Shown here piece after piece: positions 1 to 12,959 of a DNA stretch of 64,000 bases (the stretch's first letter is position 1; every line of letters starts with the position of its first letter). Origin of the DNA: Acanthornis magna (lineage: Eukaryota > Chordata > Aves > Passeriformes > Acanthizidae); NCBI GenBank assembly GCA_036785705.1, contig JAWUZG010000036.1, positions 13,387,501 to 13,451,500 of the forward strand, in the 5' to 3' direction. The notes under the pieces are model-generated. The model did no database searches. It saw only the letters and a program-made list of their open reading frames with translations, and was not told the origin of the DNA. A program made the translations under genes and the position numbers.

Positions 1-3000
1 CGGTGTGTAATTAACAGAGTAGAAAAAGTCAAAATTACTCACAGAGTCCTGACGATGCAATAGCAAGCTATCTAAGACAGGAAATTCCAGTGCAATATTA
101 TAAAACAAGTAGGAATAAACATGCATAAAGTCAGGAACTGACAGGCCTCTGGATTTCTGCAACTGTAAGAATCATGCTCGTGCATGCTGGGCTATAATTT
201 ATGAAACAGAGCCCAGGAAGCAGCCAATCGCTTAGCTTCTCCTAACAAGTCCAACTGGCTATGAAAAGCTGGAAGTGCTGCACAGAACAATGAAGAGGAG
301 CTATCCCACATATTAATCTTCTTATCTAGGTTTGCCTTCTGTGTAGAGAGAGGGAAGCGTGTAACAAGGAGAGGGGAAAAAAAGAGAGAAAAATCACAGT
401 TTCACTGTTAAGAGAATAAATTCCAGTCAACAAGCAAACCCTCCACTGCAGTCAGTTGGCTGGCACTGTACTCAAGCATTTGTAACACTGGCTTAAACAT
501 TTAAGAAGACCACCCTCTTCCTTAGCACTGATTATTTTTCACAATACTAACAGAAAGCTATAAAAACTGGATTTTTATTTCCTATGCATTTGTTTCACTC
601 TTCTGCTTCAATTAATTTAAATATAATGTTACATCCAAATATGAAACATCCTTCCATAAAATCTGATTAGAGTAAGATTATTCTTTTTACAGATGGCAGG
701 TGGTTGCAGTGCATTAACGAGCCATCCTTCCTAGAAAACCATCTGCATGGTCCTAGGATTTAAGATTTAAAAGACCATTATTTACAACAAAGATAAGAGG
801 TACTAAAGAATGTGTCTTCAATCAATAAGCAAGAAAGAAACACTTTGAACATGAACAAATCAAAAATTACATATTAGAGCATATGGAGCCAAAGTTGTCC
901 TTTCGGAGAAATTCCATGGTTTCAAAATCTGGGTTTGACCAATTTGAAACTAACATTGCTTTGATGTTTTCTGGTAAATAACTATTCTGAAGTGCTTTAG
1001 ATTAAGAGAAAGTAATTTATTTTTTAAATTGCTATTAAGTAAATATTGAAGTATTTATTTTTATTATAGTTTATTTTATAAAATAGTGTAGAATAAAATT
1101 ACATGTTTATCTAATGACAAATACAGAGAAATCTGTCAAGATAAAAATTTGGACCTTACTGCATAATCTTCCTATAAATATGCCCACTGAATTCTCTGTG
1201 TTAATGAAATTCCTATTTACTAAAAAAAATTAAGACATTTTCTCTAATAGATAAAAAGCTACAGTTTTTGAAAAGAGCTCTTGGCCTGTTTATACAGAAA
1301 TCCTAGTGATAGTGAATGAAAACACAGATAACCTGGGGTGAGTTAGCATGAATTTTACAATAATGGAAATCATGTGGGTTTGGTTTCTCCATCCTTTAAT
1401 CCTTTTTAGATACAGTAATTCTTCAAATTCCTTTCCATTTCTTCTGCCTCTTGTAATCCATACCATAACAAATTCTGAAATATCCTTGGCAAAATGTATT
1501 TCATAAAACCCACTTCTGTATTTGCTGTCATGGTACCATATTCAACAGATTGTACAGATACTTTGCAGTTTTAAATTCCTTCCCAGAAGACAGCTGGTAG
1601 CTGTAGATGACCATCTGAACCACTTTGTCCTGCTGGGCACCATTACTTGAATTAGAGAGACAGAAGCCTTTAATCTCGTGAATCATGTATTTTTGCATAC
1701 CTTGGCAGGCTCCTCCCCAGGGGTACAATCTACTGTATTAATCATGAGGTTTTCCAGCATTGCATGTTTTTAAATATGTCTTAATGAAAACTTAAAATGT
1801 AGAAAGAAAAAACTCCAGCATGCTTGAAGTGAACAATTTGTAACAGATACTGAAAGTGATATTCAGTTACGTTGTTTCTGTTAATTAGAAAAAATTTTAA
1901 TGTTCCACAGATTTCTGCGCAATACATAAAAGGAATAATTTTGTTCCAAGATTCTACAATTCCACCATGACTAAAGAGTAGCCACCTCCAAAGAGCAGAA
2001 TGTGTAAATCAAAGGGCAAAGTTGAAGCGATAGCACACAAATAATAACAAATACAAATATTTTTTAAAGGGGGTAATATTATACAATTTAACCTATCAAT
2101 TTAAAAATGTTCTAGTCAGGTCTATGAGTGCACACAAAGTCTTCCGTTTTCTATACTCGTTGGCAACCTTGTCACAAGCCCATATTCTATTTGACAAACA
2201 CAATGGCTTCACAGATTTGGAACTTGAGTTAGTTACCCTTGCCAGTCATGTCTCTGAACTGAAAAAGAAAACCCTATAAATTTCAGTTTCAGCTCCCTGC
2301 TTCCCAAACATAAGTTAAATAAAGCAACTACCAGCTGCTTTCCATGATGACTGAGGAACAGCTTCCTCCAAAGAAGAGCACTTGCTAAAGAGAGAGGTAA
2401 GTGAATGTATATACACAGAAGCTGAAGTGGTTTTTCTCAGACTAATTCAAGCAGTGGTCTGCCTTTCCCCCCAAAACAGTCTTCAGAATTGTCCTTTCTA
2501 TCCCACCATACATTGATTTTATGAAAGGCTCTGGTTAGGAGGGGTAATACCTCCCCCATATCCCTGGCAAAAACATCCTTTTTACACCTTTTGCTTCTTT
2601 TTATGACTTTCCCAAATAAAATGCAAAGATGTTAGCTCTAAGACTGTCAGCAAAGAAACCTACCACAATTCTCAGATACACCCTCAAAGACTGGCAGTCT
2701 CTCGTTTTGCTTCTCAAGATCGCAAAGGGCATCAGCTCCTAACATTTCCACCAGTGCAGGATTATACGTGTAGCCTGACACCCACATTCAGTGTTTTGGA
2801 AACAAAATCCACCGAGTACCATAAGAAATTGGTACCATTCCCTTATTTGCTGCGTAACTCTGGACTGTATCACATTGCCAGTTTACTGCAGTTCTATTTA
2901 AAATCAAATAAATAAATCTGCAGTTGAGAAAAGTCTTCACTGAATAACTGGATTGTCTGAGGTAAAGTAATACAGTTAATCCTTCAGTACTTAAGATAAC

Positions 3001-3611
3001 ATATCCTTTTTTTCTATCTTGTTAAATTATTCATCTCCATAATAGGAGTTTTCTGCATGTAATTCATTCTTTCTGTACTTGGCTGCCTTTCAGAACTCCC
3101 TGATTTATTGTGTTTCTGAGTCTGCCACACTGATATCAACTTCACATCAACTAATAAAGTCAGCACCCTTAAAAGTAATGCTTTCTTCTGCCAGTTACAA
3201 TTTTTTTTAAATGGTTCATCCCAAATAATTTCTCTTTGCCAACGTTTGAAATTATTTTGTTAACTCAAAACTTTTTTAAGCACTACAGCATACAGCTTAA
3301 AAGGAAAACATATCAAGCAGGAACTTCAGCACATATCTGCCTGGAGGTTAGCTCTTTCTGGCAGACTGAAGGGGAATCCCATTTTCATACATTAAAGTGT
3401 CTGGGCACAGTAGACTGATCTGGATGGAAGAGGCAAGCACAGCCTAGATATGAGTGAGGCAGCTTGGTAGATACAGCTGTCCTTACGGGAAAGTGCTAAT
3501 AGGAGGCATTTCCTACCTCATCTCTCCTTAGCTAAGTTGGAACCTGTGAAAAAAAGGGCTACTTTTGTAAGTGGCAATTAGGTTGTCCAAAAGAATGCAA
3601 GATTAAGTTAA
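1..3611. other. Gene-poor AT-rich DNA
   Basis: No exon, RNA gene or recognisable repeat copy. The few open frames are short and show no family resemblance. Confidence 0.7.
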
Positions 3612-4123
3612 TGTGCTGGTTTTGACTGGGTTTGCTTTTCTCCACGGTAGCTGGCATGTGCTTATATTTCATATTTTTGCTGGAAACAGTGTTGATAACA
3701 CAGACATGTATCAGCTATTGCTCACACAGCATCAAAGGTCTTTCTGCCACTCACCCATACCACAAGCCAGGAGGCTGGGGGGTAAAAGGAAGTTGCGGGG
3801 GGACACAGCTGGGAAGGCTGACCTCCACTGACCCAAGAGATATCCTGCCCGATATGGCACTGTGCTCAACAGATAAAGCTGGAGGAAGAAGGAGGAAGGG
3901 GGAGGATGTTTGAAGTGATGGTGACTGAATTCCCAAATCACTCTTACTCATTATGGGGCCGCACTCTCCTAGGGAAGGCTGAATGCCTGTCTGCCCATGG
4001 GAAGTGGCTTTCCCTATTGCACTGCCTTTATCTCAACCCACAAGTTTTCTCACTTTTGCTCTTCTGATTCTCTCCCCCATCCCAGTGCTGGGTGAGTGAG
4101 TGAGCTGAGGTTAAACCATAACA
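3612..4123 (+). mobile_element. Solo LTR of an avian ERVL-like retrovirus
   Basis: The 512-bp element opens TGTGCTGGTTTTGACTGGG and ends GGTTAAACCATAACA. This is the very common bird LTR family with the internal blocks GGAAACAGTGTTGATAACAC, CCCATGGGAAGTGG and TTATCTCAACCCACAAGTTT. The flanking 5-mers GTTAA (3607-3611) and GTTAT (4124-4128) fit a 5-bp target duplication with one change. No retroviral coding sequence lies beside it. Confidence 0.88.
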
Positions 4124-7100
4124 GTTATGTTCCAATATACATAAATTTTCTCAACTCAGTTTCAACCCCATTGTGGATTTTGCTGCTTATCCCTTAGGTT
4201 TCACACTCCTTTATTCCTACAGATCCAAAAGTGTTGTGTTGATAACATGGTATTTTCAAGCTGAAACTTCTGCAGATTTACTTGATCCCACAAAATGTAA
4301 CCGTGCTTGGCTTTCCTAAGTTTACCTGCAATCCGCGGGCGTCTATATGGAAGTAATTGTTGACTGCATAAGCTACAAAATCCCCCCTTGCAATGCACAC
4401 ATAAAATATATGGACAGATAGGCACATTTCGATCACATGCTGCTCTAAAAACGGCAGCAAAATTCTACATGTTAGGGCATATTAATAATTGCAGATATGA
4501 ACAATGGAAGTAGAGATCTACAGGCAGGCTACAAGAGAAATTGTGACTGTTTATTTGTCTGATTAATCAGCAGGTATAATCTGCTAGTGAACACTACATA
4601 AGGAATAAGGCTGCTCTGATTTTATTTGGGAACAAGCACTGTGTTCTGAATGAGTTGAGGTATTAGCAAACATACAGTATTTTAATAAACAAGTTTTTCA
4701 TGTCTCCAAATGCTGATTTTATTTGATACAACAGCCATGCCAACAAACACCAGATCATAAAATAAAGTTGTACTCTTTGTGGTAGTTTCGTGAAGGAAAT
4801 AATTTGAACTGCACACAAAGAAACATGGAAAATATGCAAGGAATGGAACATATGATCCATGAATACACATCCTACGTCAGAAGAAGAAGGACCTCATCCA
4901 GCATGTAACTCTATAAAGATTTAGTAAGGCTCTATATAAAAGAATGTGAAACTCCTGCTTACAGTAAACAAGAACAACCTTTAGTTCAGGTTACATTATG
5001 TGTCTACAAAAAACAAGCTGAAGACACAGTGCACACATGACAGATGTTTTGGGAAATAAATAAATAAAACTGCCTCTATATGTACATATTCATTTAGGAA
5101 CCCAGGGATTCATATCTCCTATTGGTTGAGATGCACATGAAAAACTCAACCAGTGCTAAAGCTGTTATTAGATGCACAGTTAACTGGTAAATTCAATATG
5201 AAAGCAACATAAGCAATTTTAATTTCTGCATAAAGGAAGAGCAGAGTTGTACAGTTTCACTGTATTACTTGCACACCTTAAGCCTGCATAAAATATGCTG
5301 TATTATATGCCTATGCTTGTATTGTGCTCAGGACAGACATACTTCAAGACCCCAAAGAACTTGTAAACCAACTTGATATTTAGTAAATACTTTTATTCCA
5401 GTAGCTCAACTAACAAGTTATTATTGATTTTGTTAATAGAACACTTGCACTAAGTCAGACTGACTAATTCGGCTCAGTGTCCCAGATTTGAATGTGAGCT
5501 ATATGGGATGCTTAGTGGAAGACATGCCCACCACCTCCAAGAAATGGGGGGGGGGGGGGGGGGGGGGTGGCAGAGAAGAAAATAGGTTCTATTATGAACA
5601 TCCTTATTCTTTTAATAAAGCCTAGATATAGAGCTCATTTCCATTCTGTGTATGTATAGAATATACACAGAATAGAAACACCCACACCCTATACAGCACC
5701 TATTAAAAAACATAGGAGTGTGGAATTCCTCTCAGTTTAACACATATTGAGGGAGACACAATATTAAGCAACTTTTCCGTGATCACTGACTCTGGAATGG
5801 GATTCCATCTTCTGAGTCTTAGCCCAGAATTCAAGCCATCGGATACCCATCTCCATTACTATGTACTGCAGCAAGTTATGGCTTAAAAACTAGCTATGAG
5901 GCTGGGAGGTTACATAAACTGCTACTGTAGGACTGAGCATCCTGCACGTGTAGGATCAGCTTAATGCTTTCAAAGTTGTATTACCTATATCCCAGAGCAG
6001 CAATGATGAAAGACTGTTAAATCTCATTTGTCTGCTGGAAAGCAGTCACATTTAGACTAAGGAGAGATGGGAGACAGGGGAAATCAGCTCGCAAGGGCTG
6101 GTACATGAAGGGAGAAAAGCAATAAAATTATTCCAGAAACAGCAGAAGATATGGGGACAACATTAGGAGTCTCATTAACTAGAGAACTACAGACTTGTAC
6201 TGATACATAGGAAACTTGATTCAATGGACAGGCTCCCAGGAGACAAATATGTATTTAAAAAAATGTTTTCACTTACACATATTCTTTCTCCTATAGAGAT
6301 AAGAAATAAAGAGAGAAATTCCATAATCCAGAGAACTAACTTTCTCCATAGTAACTAGTAACATCTGGTCAGGAACGAAGAAATTGTCTCCAAGAGACCA
6401 AGAGAGCATGTCTCTAAAGGAATGATAAACCTTATGCTCAGACATATGCCAGATAAGCTAAGAAAGCAGCTAAGTGCAGCACCTAGCAGACCCAATCTGT
6501 TTTTCCACCCTGTTGACAAACCTTGTAAATATCCAGCTGGGAAAGCCCTACAAAATTCCTATTTTCTTACTCCCAGAAAAATCTGCTTATACTAGAACTT
6601 GCTTGCATTGAGACCTAATCTAGGCACTAGAAAGTTTAAAAATGGCAGCTGTACAATTACACACAAAATTGATGCATTCAAGTCCCAGAAGTAAAGAAGT
6701 TTGGATTCCTTTGAGAAGGGATTGCAGCTGTGTTAGAAACTAACTACAAAACTGTAAAACCAGGCCTCTCCAAATTCTGAGAGTAGATTTCAGAAACTGT
6801 AGTATTTTGCACAGGATTTTCAGAGGAGACTTTTCTTGACAGGAGGAAAAGTGATTTGTATGTAACTTCCTAAGTTTATACTCAGAAAAACGCTGTGCAG
6901 TACATCTGTCACTCTAACTTCAATGATGGCTGGGGAGAGCCAGGAGTTGCTGGCCTACACAGCAGAGTAAGCACTGAAGCACTGTTACCATTTAAAGACC
7001 TTACTTGAGAAGCCCAGGAGACTGGTAGCCTGTTGGCATGGATGGATCACTGGGGCCGAGCGCTGGCACTCAAGGAGTGAGAATGAGTACTGAAAAATAG

Positions 7101-8324
7101 CCCTCAAAGTGTGTCTCTCCCTATTTTAAGCTGGGAGCATCAGGCTTTTCTTTCCCTGCTTCCAGTTGGAAAAAGTACAAATATTCAAACTACTTGTTGT
7201 ATGTTGATCTCCTATAAATAGAACCAGGTACAAAACAGTGGGGAAGATTAAACCAGCATGTTTTCTGCCTAGTGCAATTCCCAGAGGTGGTGTGAGTCAG
7301 GAGATCCATGCAGAGTGATATTAACACCAGAAAAAAAAACAAGTGCTCTCTGAGACCCCCACCAAGTCACTGGGAGAGCAAAGAGCAAGGTGCAAGGCAG
7401 TCAGGAAGAAAGTAAGGATAGAAGTCAAGGTAGAAGAGGAGGGGAAGAAAAAAAGCCTGCATTTTACCTTTTTTTGGGAGCCGCACAAGTTCAATGGTAG
7501 TGACAAATCTGTAAGGGGCTGGACTCTTGCCCCAGTCTTCCTTCTCGCCCTCTCTGGCAGTCTCAGATATTCTCAGTAAAGAAGCAGCTGTCACTCTGGC
7601 AGCAGCAGTGTGAACCCAGCTGACTGAGTTCATATGTGCAGTTATTTTAGCACATTGCTGTTTTCTTTCTTCTAAAAAAAAAAATCTGGCAATTAAATAC
7701 TTTGGATAGCTCAGCTAGATCTGGATAAGATTTGACTGAGTAGAGAAAAAAAGCCCTAAACAAAACAGTTCTCTCAGTCCTGGTATTCTTTTTCTCAAAC
7801 AAGTGTTGTGAACACGGATGTAAGAGATTTAAGGGGAAGAGTTTTCTCTCTGGTGGGAAATATTAGGCAATCGAGTTGTAAGCAGAGCAGGACACATTGT
7901 TGGTTGCAAAACACTAACTGAAAATAATTGTCTTAAGAGTGTGAAATAGTTCTTAAGAACTAGCAGTGTCATCTTTAGACCACAATGAAACTGTTTAAGC
8001 CTGTGACAGGCAAAACAATGCTGGCTCTTCCTTTCAACCTTTCTTCTGTCTTGCTCTGCTCATAAAAAGCAATAGCCTGGAAGCTGAATCATCGTTTAAA
8101 GCACTTTTCTGCCCAATTCATCCTTCTTTAAAGTCTTCACGGTATATCCCCTGTCTAGTCATAGATCATACACAGACTTTTCTGGTCAGAAGTTTTCAAC
8201 TCTATGTAAGTCGGAAAGTTTAGAGAGAACATTTAAACTTCCTGTGTTCTCTTATCATTAATCCAAGGAGAGGTAATGTATTTCTGTCTTTATAAGTAGT
8301 TCCAATAAATTTGTAAGTCTCATC
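4124..8324. other. Gene-poor DNA with G22 tract and hairpin
   Basis: No coding signal. It holds G22 at 5546-5567 and an 11-bp perfect hairpin at 5643-5673 (ATTCTGTGTAT with its complement, 9-nt loop). Confidence 0.7.
5546..5567. repeat. Homopolymer G22
   Basis: Twenty-two consecutive G residues, able to form stacked G-quadruplexes. Its length is also liable to assembly error. Confidence 0.95.
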
Positions 8325-8724
8325 ACTCTGAGTACGGTGTGTGGTTCTGGGCCTCAGAATTTAAGGACATTAAAGTATTCAAGTGCATCCAGAGGAGTGC
8401 AAGAAGACTGATGAGAGGGCTGGAAGGAAGGTCCTACAAGGAGAAGCTGAGGACTTTGGGCTTATCTAGTTTAGAGACAAGGAGGCTGAGGGGTGACCTC
8501 ATTGCTGTCTACAGCTTCCTGAGGAGATGAAGCTGATGCAGGTGCTGATCTCTTCTCCCTAGTATCCAGAAAACCTTGGGAGTCTTCTTCTTTGGAGATA
8601 TTCAAAAACATCTGGATACATTCCTGAGTGGTGTGCTCTGGGGGACACTGCTTGAGAAGGGAGGGTGGACTAGTTGACCTCCAGTGATCCCTTCAAACCT
8701 TACCAGTCCTCTGATTCTGTGATT
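8325..8724 (+). mobile_element. CR1 LINE 3' fragment
   Basis: The plus strand reads GTGTGGTTCTGGGCCTCAG, TGCATCCAGAGGAGTGC, then AAGGAGAAGCTGAGG and GAGGCTGAGGGGTGACCTC, and ends TGATTCTGTGA. It is the CR1 reverse-transcriptase end plus 3' UTR, decayed by stops and a small deletion near 8530. Confidence 0.92.
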
Positions 8725-8940
8725 TGTGAGAATGCCTCAAAACTGAGCCAGGAGAAACTTAGTCAGTACATTAGCAAGCATTTTGTTAGCAAGAGTTTCG
8801 TCAAATCCTGGAGTCTTGGAGACCTACTGGATGTCCCCAGCCTGTCATTGTTTAAGACGCTTTTGGACAATGCCCTTAAAAATATGCTGCAGCTTTTGGT
8901 CAGCCTTGAAGAGGTCAGAAAGTTGGATTGGATGATTGTT

Positions 8941-9899
8941 CACAGAATCACAGAGTCATTTATATTGAACAAGACCTCTGTGATCATCATGTCCAACCAA
9001 ACACCACCACATTGTCAAATAGACCACGGCACTAAGTGCCATGTTTAATCTTTCCTTAAACACCTCCAGGGACGGTGGTCCCTATCTACCTGGACAGTCT
9101 ATTCCAATGTTTAATCATCCTTTCTGTGAAGAAATTCTTCTTCACATCCAGCCTGAACCTCCTCTGGCACAGTTTAAGGCTATGTCCTCTCTTCCTGTCA
9201 CTTGTTACCTGGGAGAAGTGACTGATCCCGACCTGGCTACAGCCTCCTGTTGGGCGGTTAGAGGGTAGAGAGTGATAAGGTCTTCCCTGAGCCTCCTTTT
9301 CCCCAGGATAAACAACCCCAGCTTCTTCAGCCACTCCTCAGAGGACTTGTGCTCCAGACCCTTCCCCAGCTCCGTTGCCCTTCTCTGGACTCACTACAGC
9401 CCCTCAATGTCCTTCGCGAATTGAGGGGCCCAGAACTGGACTTGGGGTGTGGCTTGGCCAGTGTCAAGTACAGCAGGAAAATTACTTCCCCATTCCTGCC
9501 GGCCACATTATTGCTGATCCAGGCCAAGATGCTTTTGGCCTTCTTGGCCACCTGGGCACAGCCTGGCTCATGTTCAGCTGCTGTCAACCAGGGCCTCCAG
9601 CTGCTGGGCAGATTTCCAGCCAGTCTTCTCCCAGTCTGTAGTGCTGCCTGGTGTTGTTGCCGAAGTAATGACTTGTCACTTGGTCTTGTTGAACCTCACA
9701 CTGTAGATCTTGCCCTATCTATCTAACCTCTCCAAATCCCTCTGCAGAGCCTTCCTACTCCCCAGCAGATTGACATTCCCACCCTACTTGGTGTTGTCTG
9801 TGAAGTTACTAATTTACTCGATCCCTTCATCCACATCATCAGTAAAGATATTGGATAAGATGAGGTACAACACTAAGCCCTAGGGTACACCACTAGTGA
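8941..9899 (-). mobile_element. CR1 LINE 3' fragment, inverted
   Basis: Reverse complement of CR1, starting CACAGAATCACAGAGTCA at 8941 and running to about 9899. Typical stretches are AAGAAATTCTTCTTCACATC, GAGCCTCCTTTTCCCCAGG and GGGCCCAGAACTGGAC. It faces the CR1 at 8325-8724 tail to tail with 216 bases between them. Confidence 0.93.
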
Positions 9900-9920
9900 A
9901 ACAACTGAAACAATCTGGTC

Positions 9921-9996
9921 TAATATATTTGACAGAAGGCAAATATATTATATTTGCCATTATATAATATATTTCAAAGACAGAAGTCTTTGAAAT
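9921..9996. repeat. Nested palindrome and direct-repeat cluster
   Basis: Two perfect hairpins: 9938-9958 (9-bp stem, loop ATT) and 9971-9996 (11-bp stem, loop AGAA). An alternative 13-bp stem pairs 941-953 with 962-974 (offset 9000). AATATATTTGACAGAAG near 9922 is also partly repeated as AATATATTTC...GACAGAAG at 9967-9985. Confidence 0.85.
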
Positions 9997-10630
9997 TGTA
10001 TTACACTGAAACTTCACTAGCAGTGGACAGCCACATGGTAAGAATGGCCACACATGTCAAACCTAAGTTTCACAGAGTCTGGGATCCTCTCTTACATGAG
10101 CAAGTAGAAAATGCCAATAAAATACTGAATATGTGAAAAACAGCTCTCCAGAATGCATTTGAGTACTTCAGTAAGCTAGTGGATCAGCAATGCACTGAGA
10201 CAAAGCACCATGGATTACAATAACTCCCAATTAATTTCTTTTCTCCCATTATTTTATTGTCACCTTTGAAATCCACATAACCCTTCAGCACTTACAAGAA
10301 CTTGCTAGAAGGAAGTCCACAGCTTAACTAGAGCCTATTAAAACCCACATCTTTTAGTTCCAGATGTGATGCCTCGGCCAAAGGTCAGCTGACAATTCCC
10401 AGTTTTTCTGTTTGAAGATGCAACAAATAATTGTGCCTTATTCTCTTTCATTATATCATGGACATCAATTCTACTCCTCCACCATCTATTCTTCTGACAA
10501 TTGCTGGTCTCTTTATTAACTTCTCATGTGGAAGCCCTCCCAGTATTCTCTATATGACTACACTATTGTCCTGGAGTGACATTATGAAGCCACTTTATTC
10601 CTTAACTGTCTACTTAATGCCCAGGGCTGC

Positions 10631-11190
10631 TGTGCCTTTAACATGAACCCGGGGGGGTTGCCAGAGCCAGTGTCGGTTCAATGGAACCAGCAGCTGCAGG
10701 AGTCAGTGAAAATGGCTAGGTCCAACAGCCTGGGGAGAGACAGGGGATGGAGAGACGGCAGCGCTGCGCTCTGCCCTGCTCTTCCTTGAGTGCTTGGAAA
10801 AAGTGTTCTGTTTGTTTGGTTTTTTCCTCCCCCCAGTCTCCCTATCTTCCTTCCCTCCTCTCCAGCCTGGGGAGCCTGCAGGGGGGCCCCGGTGCCATCT
10901 CGGGGAAACCTGTTATCAGCTCCTTGCAGGCGCCCTTTTCCTTTTTCCCCTCTTTGCTTTTCCCGGTTTTACTTTGTGTTAATAAGTAAGTGTTTTTTCA
11001 TTTTTTGGGTTTTTTGGTTTGGTTTTTTTTTTGTGTTAATAAATAGTTCAGGTTGTTTTTCCGCTTTCACCTGCTGCGGCTAATTTGTTTCACTGCAGAA
11101 GGAAGTGAGGAAACCCTTTTTACCTTTGGGAGGAGGTACCCTATCCCAGAGCACCTCCTCCAGAAAAATTTTTCTCCAAAACCAAGACAA
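10631..11190 (+). mobile_element. Probable ERV solo LTR
   Basis: Starts TGTGCCTTTAACATGAACCC and ends near AAAACCAAGACA. It is GC-richer than its surroundings, with a G/C-rich 5' half, a pyrimidine-rich middle, two GTGTTAATAAGTA-like units (one containing AATAAATA, a possible poly(A) signal near 11038) and a short U5-like end. I see no convincing target duplication, so the boundaries are approximate. Confidence 0.55.
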
Positions 11191-12959
11191 CTATCAACTT
11201 CTATATTGGCATAACAATATTCTTTTCATAGTAAATTGCTATATATCCTATACTGAACAAAAAAATGTCCCACTTGTCAAACAATTCTCTACTTGTTCTC
11301 TTTGTAGAACTGAAAGATATTCCCATCCATTCTCATTCTGATGAGAAAGTGGGATGGCCAAAACCAGGACACACCTTCTTCTATAGTAATAAAATAATAG
11401 AAAAGCTTCTTGCTGCTCTCAATCTGTCAGAATTTTTGATTTATACTAGAGGACCAGAAATACGAATCACAGATAGAAGAACTTTTATTTCTAACTGGAG
11501 GTCACTTTCAGAAATTCCATGCATTTCTCTTTCTAAGCTTAGATTAAGTAATTTACAAGCTACATCATTACTGTTAACATTATTACAGAATCTGATCTTT
11601 TTGTTAGATGTTTTTCGGCACTTTTATTATATTCCCTGTTAATGTAAGTTTCTTTGGCAGGCAAGGCCGCAGTCTTAATTGTTGTATTCCTTGTGCTCAA
11701 CCATACTTGTGATAAACTTCTTTTTAAAAAGGTTATTAAATTCATCAAAGGTTGCTAAGTTCCTGGATTCAATTTTGTTCATTTTTTGAGACAGTGTACT
11801 ATCTAAAGCTTTGAAAAAGTATTATATTTCCTGAGATTCAGTTCTGTCATTGTTGTAACTGAAATCTGTTCATCCCACTTGAGAGACAGAATAATGACTA
11901 GTTTTGTTTTATTGTCACATGCAATGAGAACTTGACCTTTGCATTTGAGCACAGGTTGAGTGGGAGAAATTAGTCTTCAGGGCATCTGTGTAATCAGGCC
12001 CTAAATGAAATCTGAAGATTTAGTAGTAAGGAAGACCATTGTGTAAGTCTGGTACTAAACATTTAACCCCATTTCACATCCAAAATCATGATAAACTATT
12101 TGACAGTAGTGCAGGCTCAAAGTGCAGGCTCCGGTCTGACCTTTATAGAGTGGGATGAGTGGAAGAATTACTAGTTCAGACTGTTATTTAAAGTTGAAGA
12201 GCAAACAAGTTGAGAGAAAACCCTTTCAATTTCACATAAAAAACAGAAGGCATTCAACTCAAGAACATAAATTCATAAACATTAATTTTAAAATGCTATG
12301 CCTTTTTTAAGAATCGACTGCTACTTCAAATAGTTCTTTGGCCTTTAAGACCATATATATGGCTGACCCATTTAAGATAGCATCTCTCCATTGCAAGTTC
12401 TCTCTTCTAGGCAAACGCATGTAAATAGTTTCTCTTCCTTAAAATAGATATAACACATTTGGAGTAGCAACCATTTCCTTTTGTACCTCTTGTAGCTTCA
12501 TGTGATAAAAATGCTTAAGAAAAATTCCCATGAAATTGTTGCTCATTATGTTCTGCCAGATCTCTGAAACAAAGATCAAACATTCTAGAAGACAAAGTAT
12601 ACATTCCAGTTTAATGTTTCCCTGCAGTATGGTTACTTGGAGCCAGAGAAGAGGAAGAAATCTCAATTTTCATAAGTTATCACAATACCAGTTATATTCT
12701 GGACTTTTTAAATTTTCCAATATGAGACAATTCCTCTCAACACACTACACATCTAATGATTTGAGAACAATGTAACTGATAATTTTTGTGTTTGCAAAGT
12801 AAAATGACTTGACCTGCGGGATGAAAATATATTTTAGAGCCAAATCAAGTGCCCAATATTTAAAAGTGTCCTGCAGCTGTCATCACATACAGATATTTAG
12901 TAAGTGAACAGGGAAGAACAACAGATTACATAGTAAACCCTGTGTAAAGTATCAAACAA
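11191..12959. other. Gene-poor AT-rich DNA
   Basis: No feature recognised apart from an 11-base direct repeat (AGTGCAGGCTC) at about 12108-12131. Confidence 0.65.

Noticed and set aside
8674..9726. Open frames of 124 and 125 codons on the plus strand
   Set aside because: They lie in spacer and antisense CR1 sequence; the translations match no protein family.
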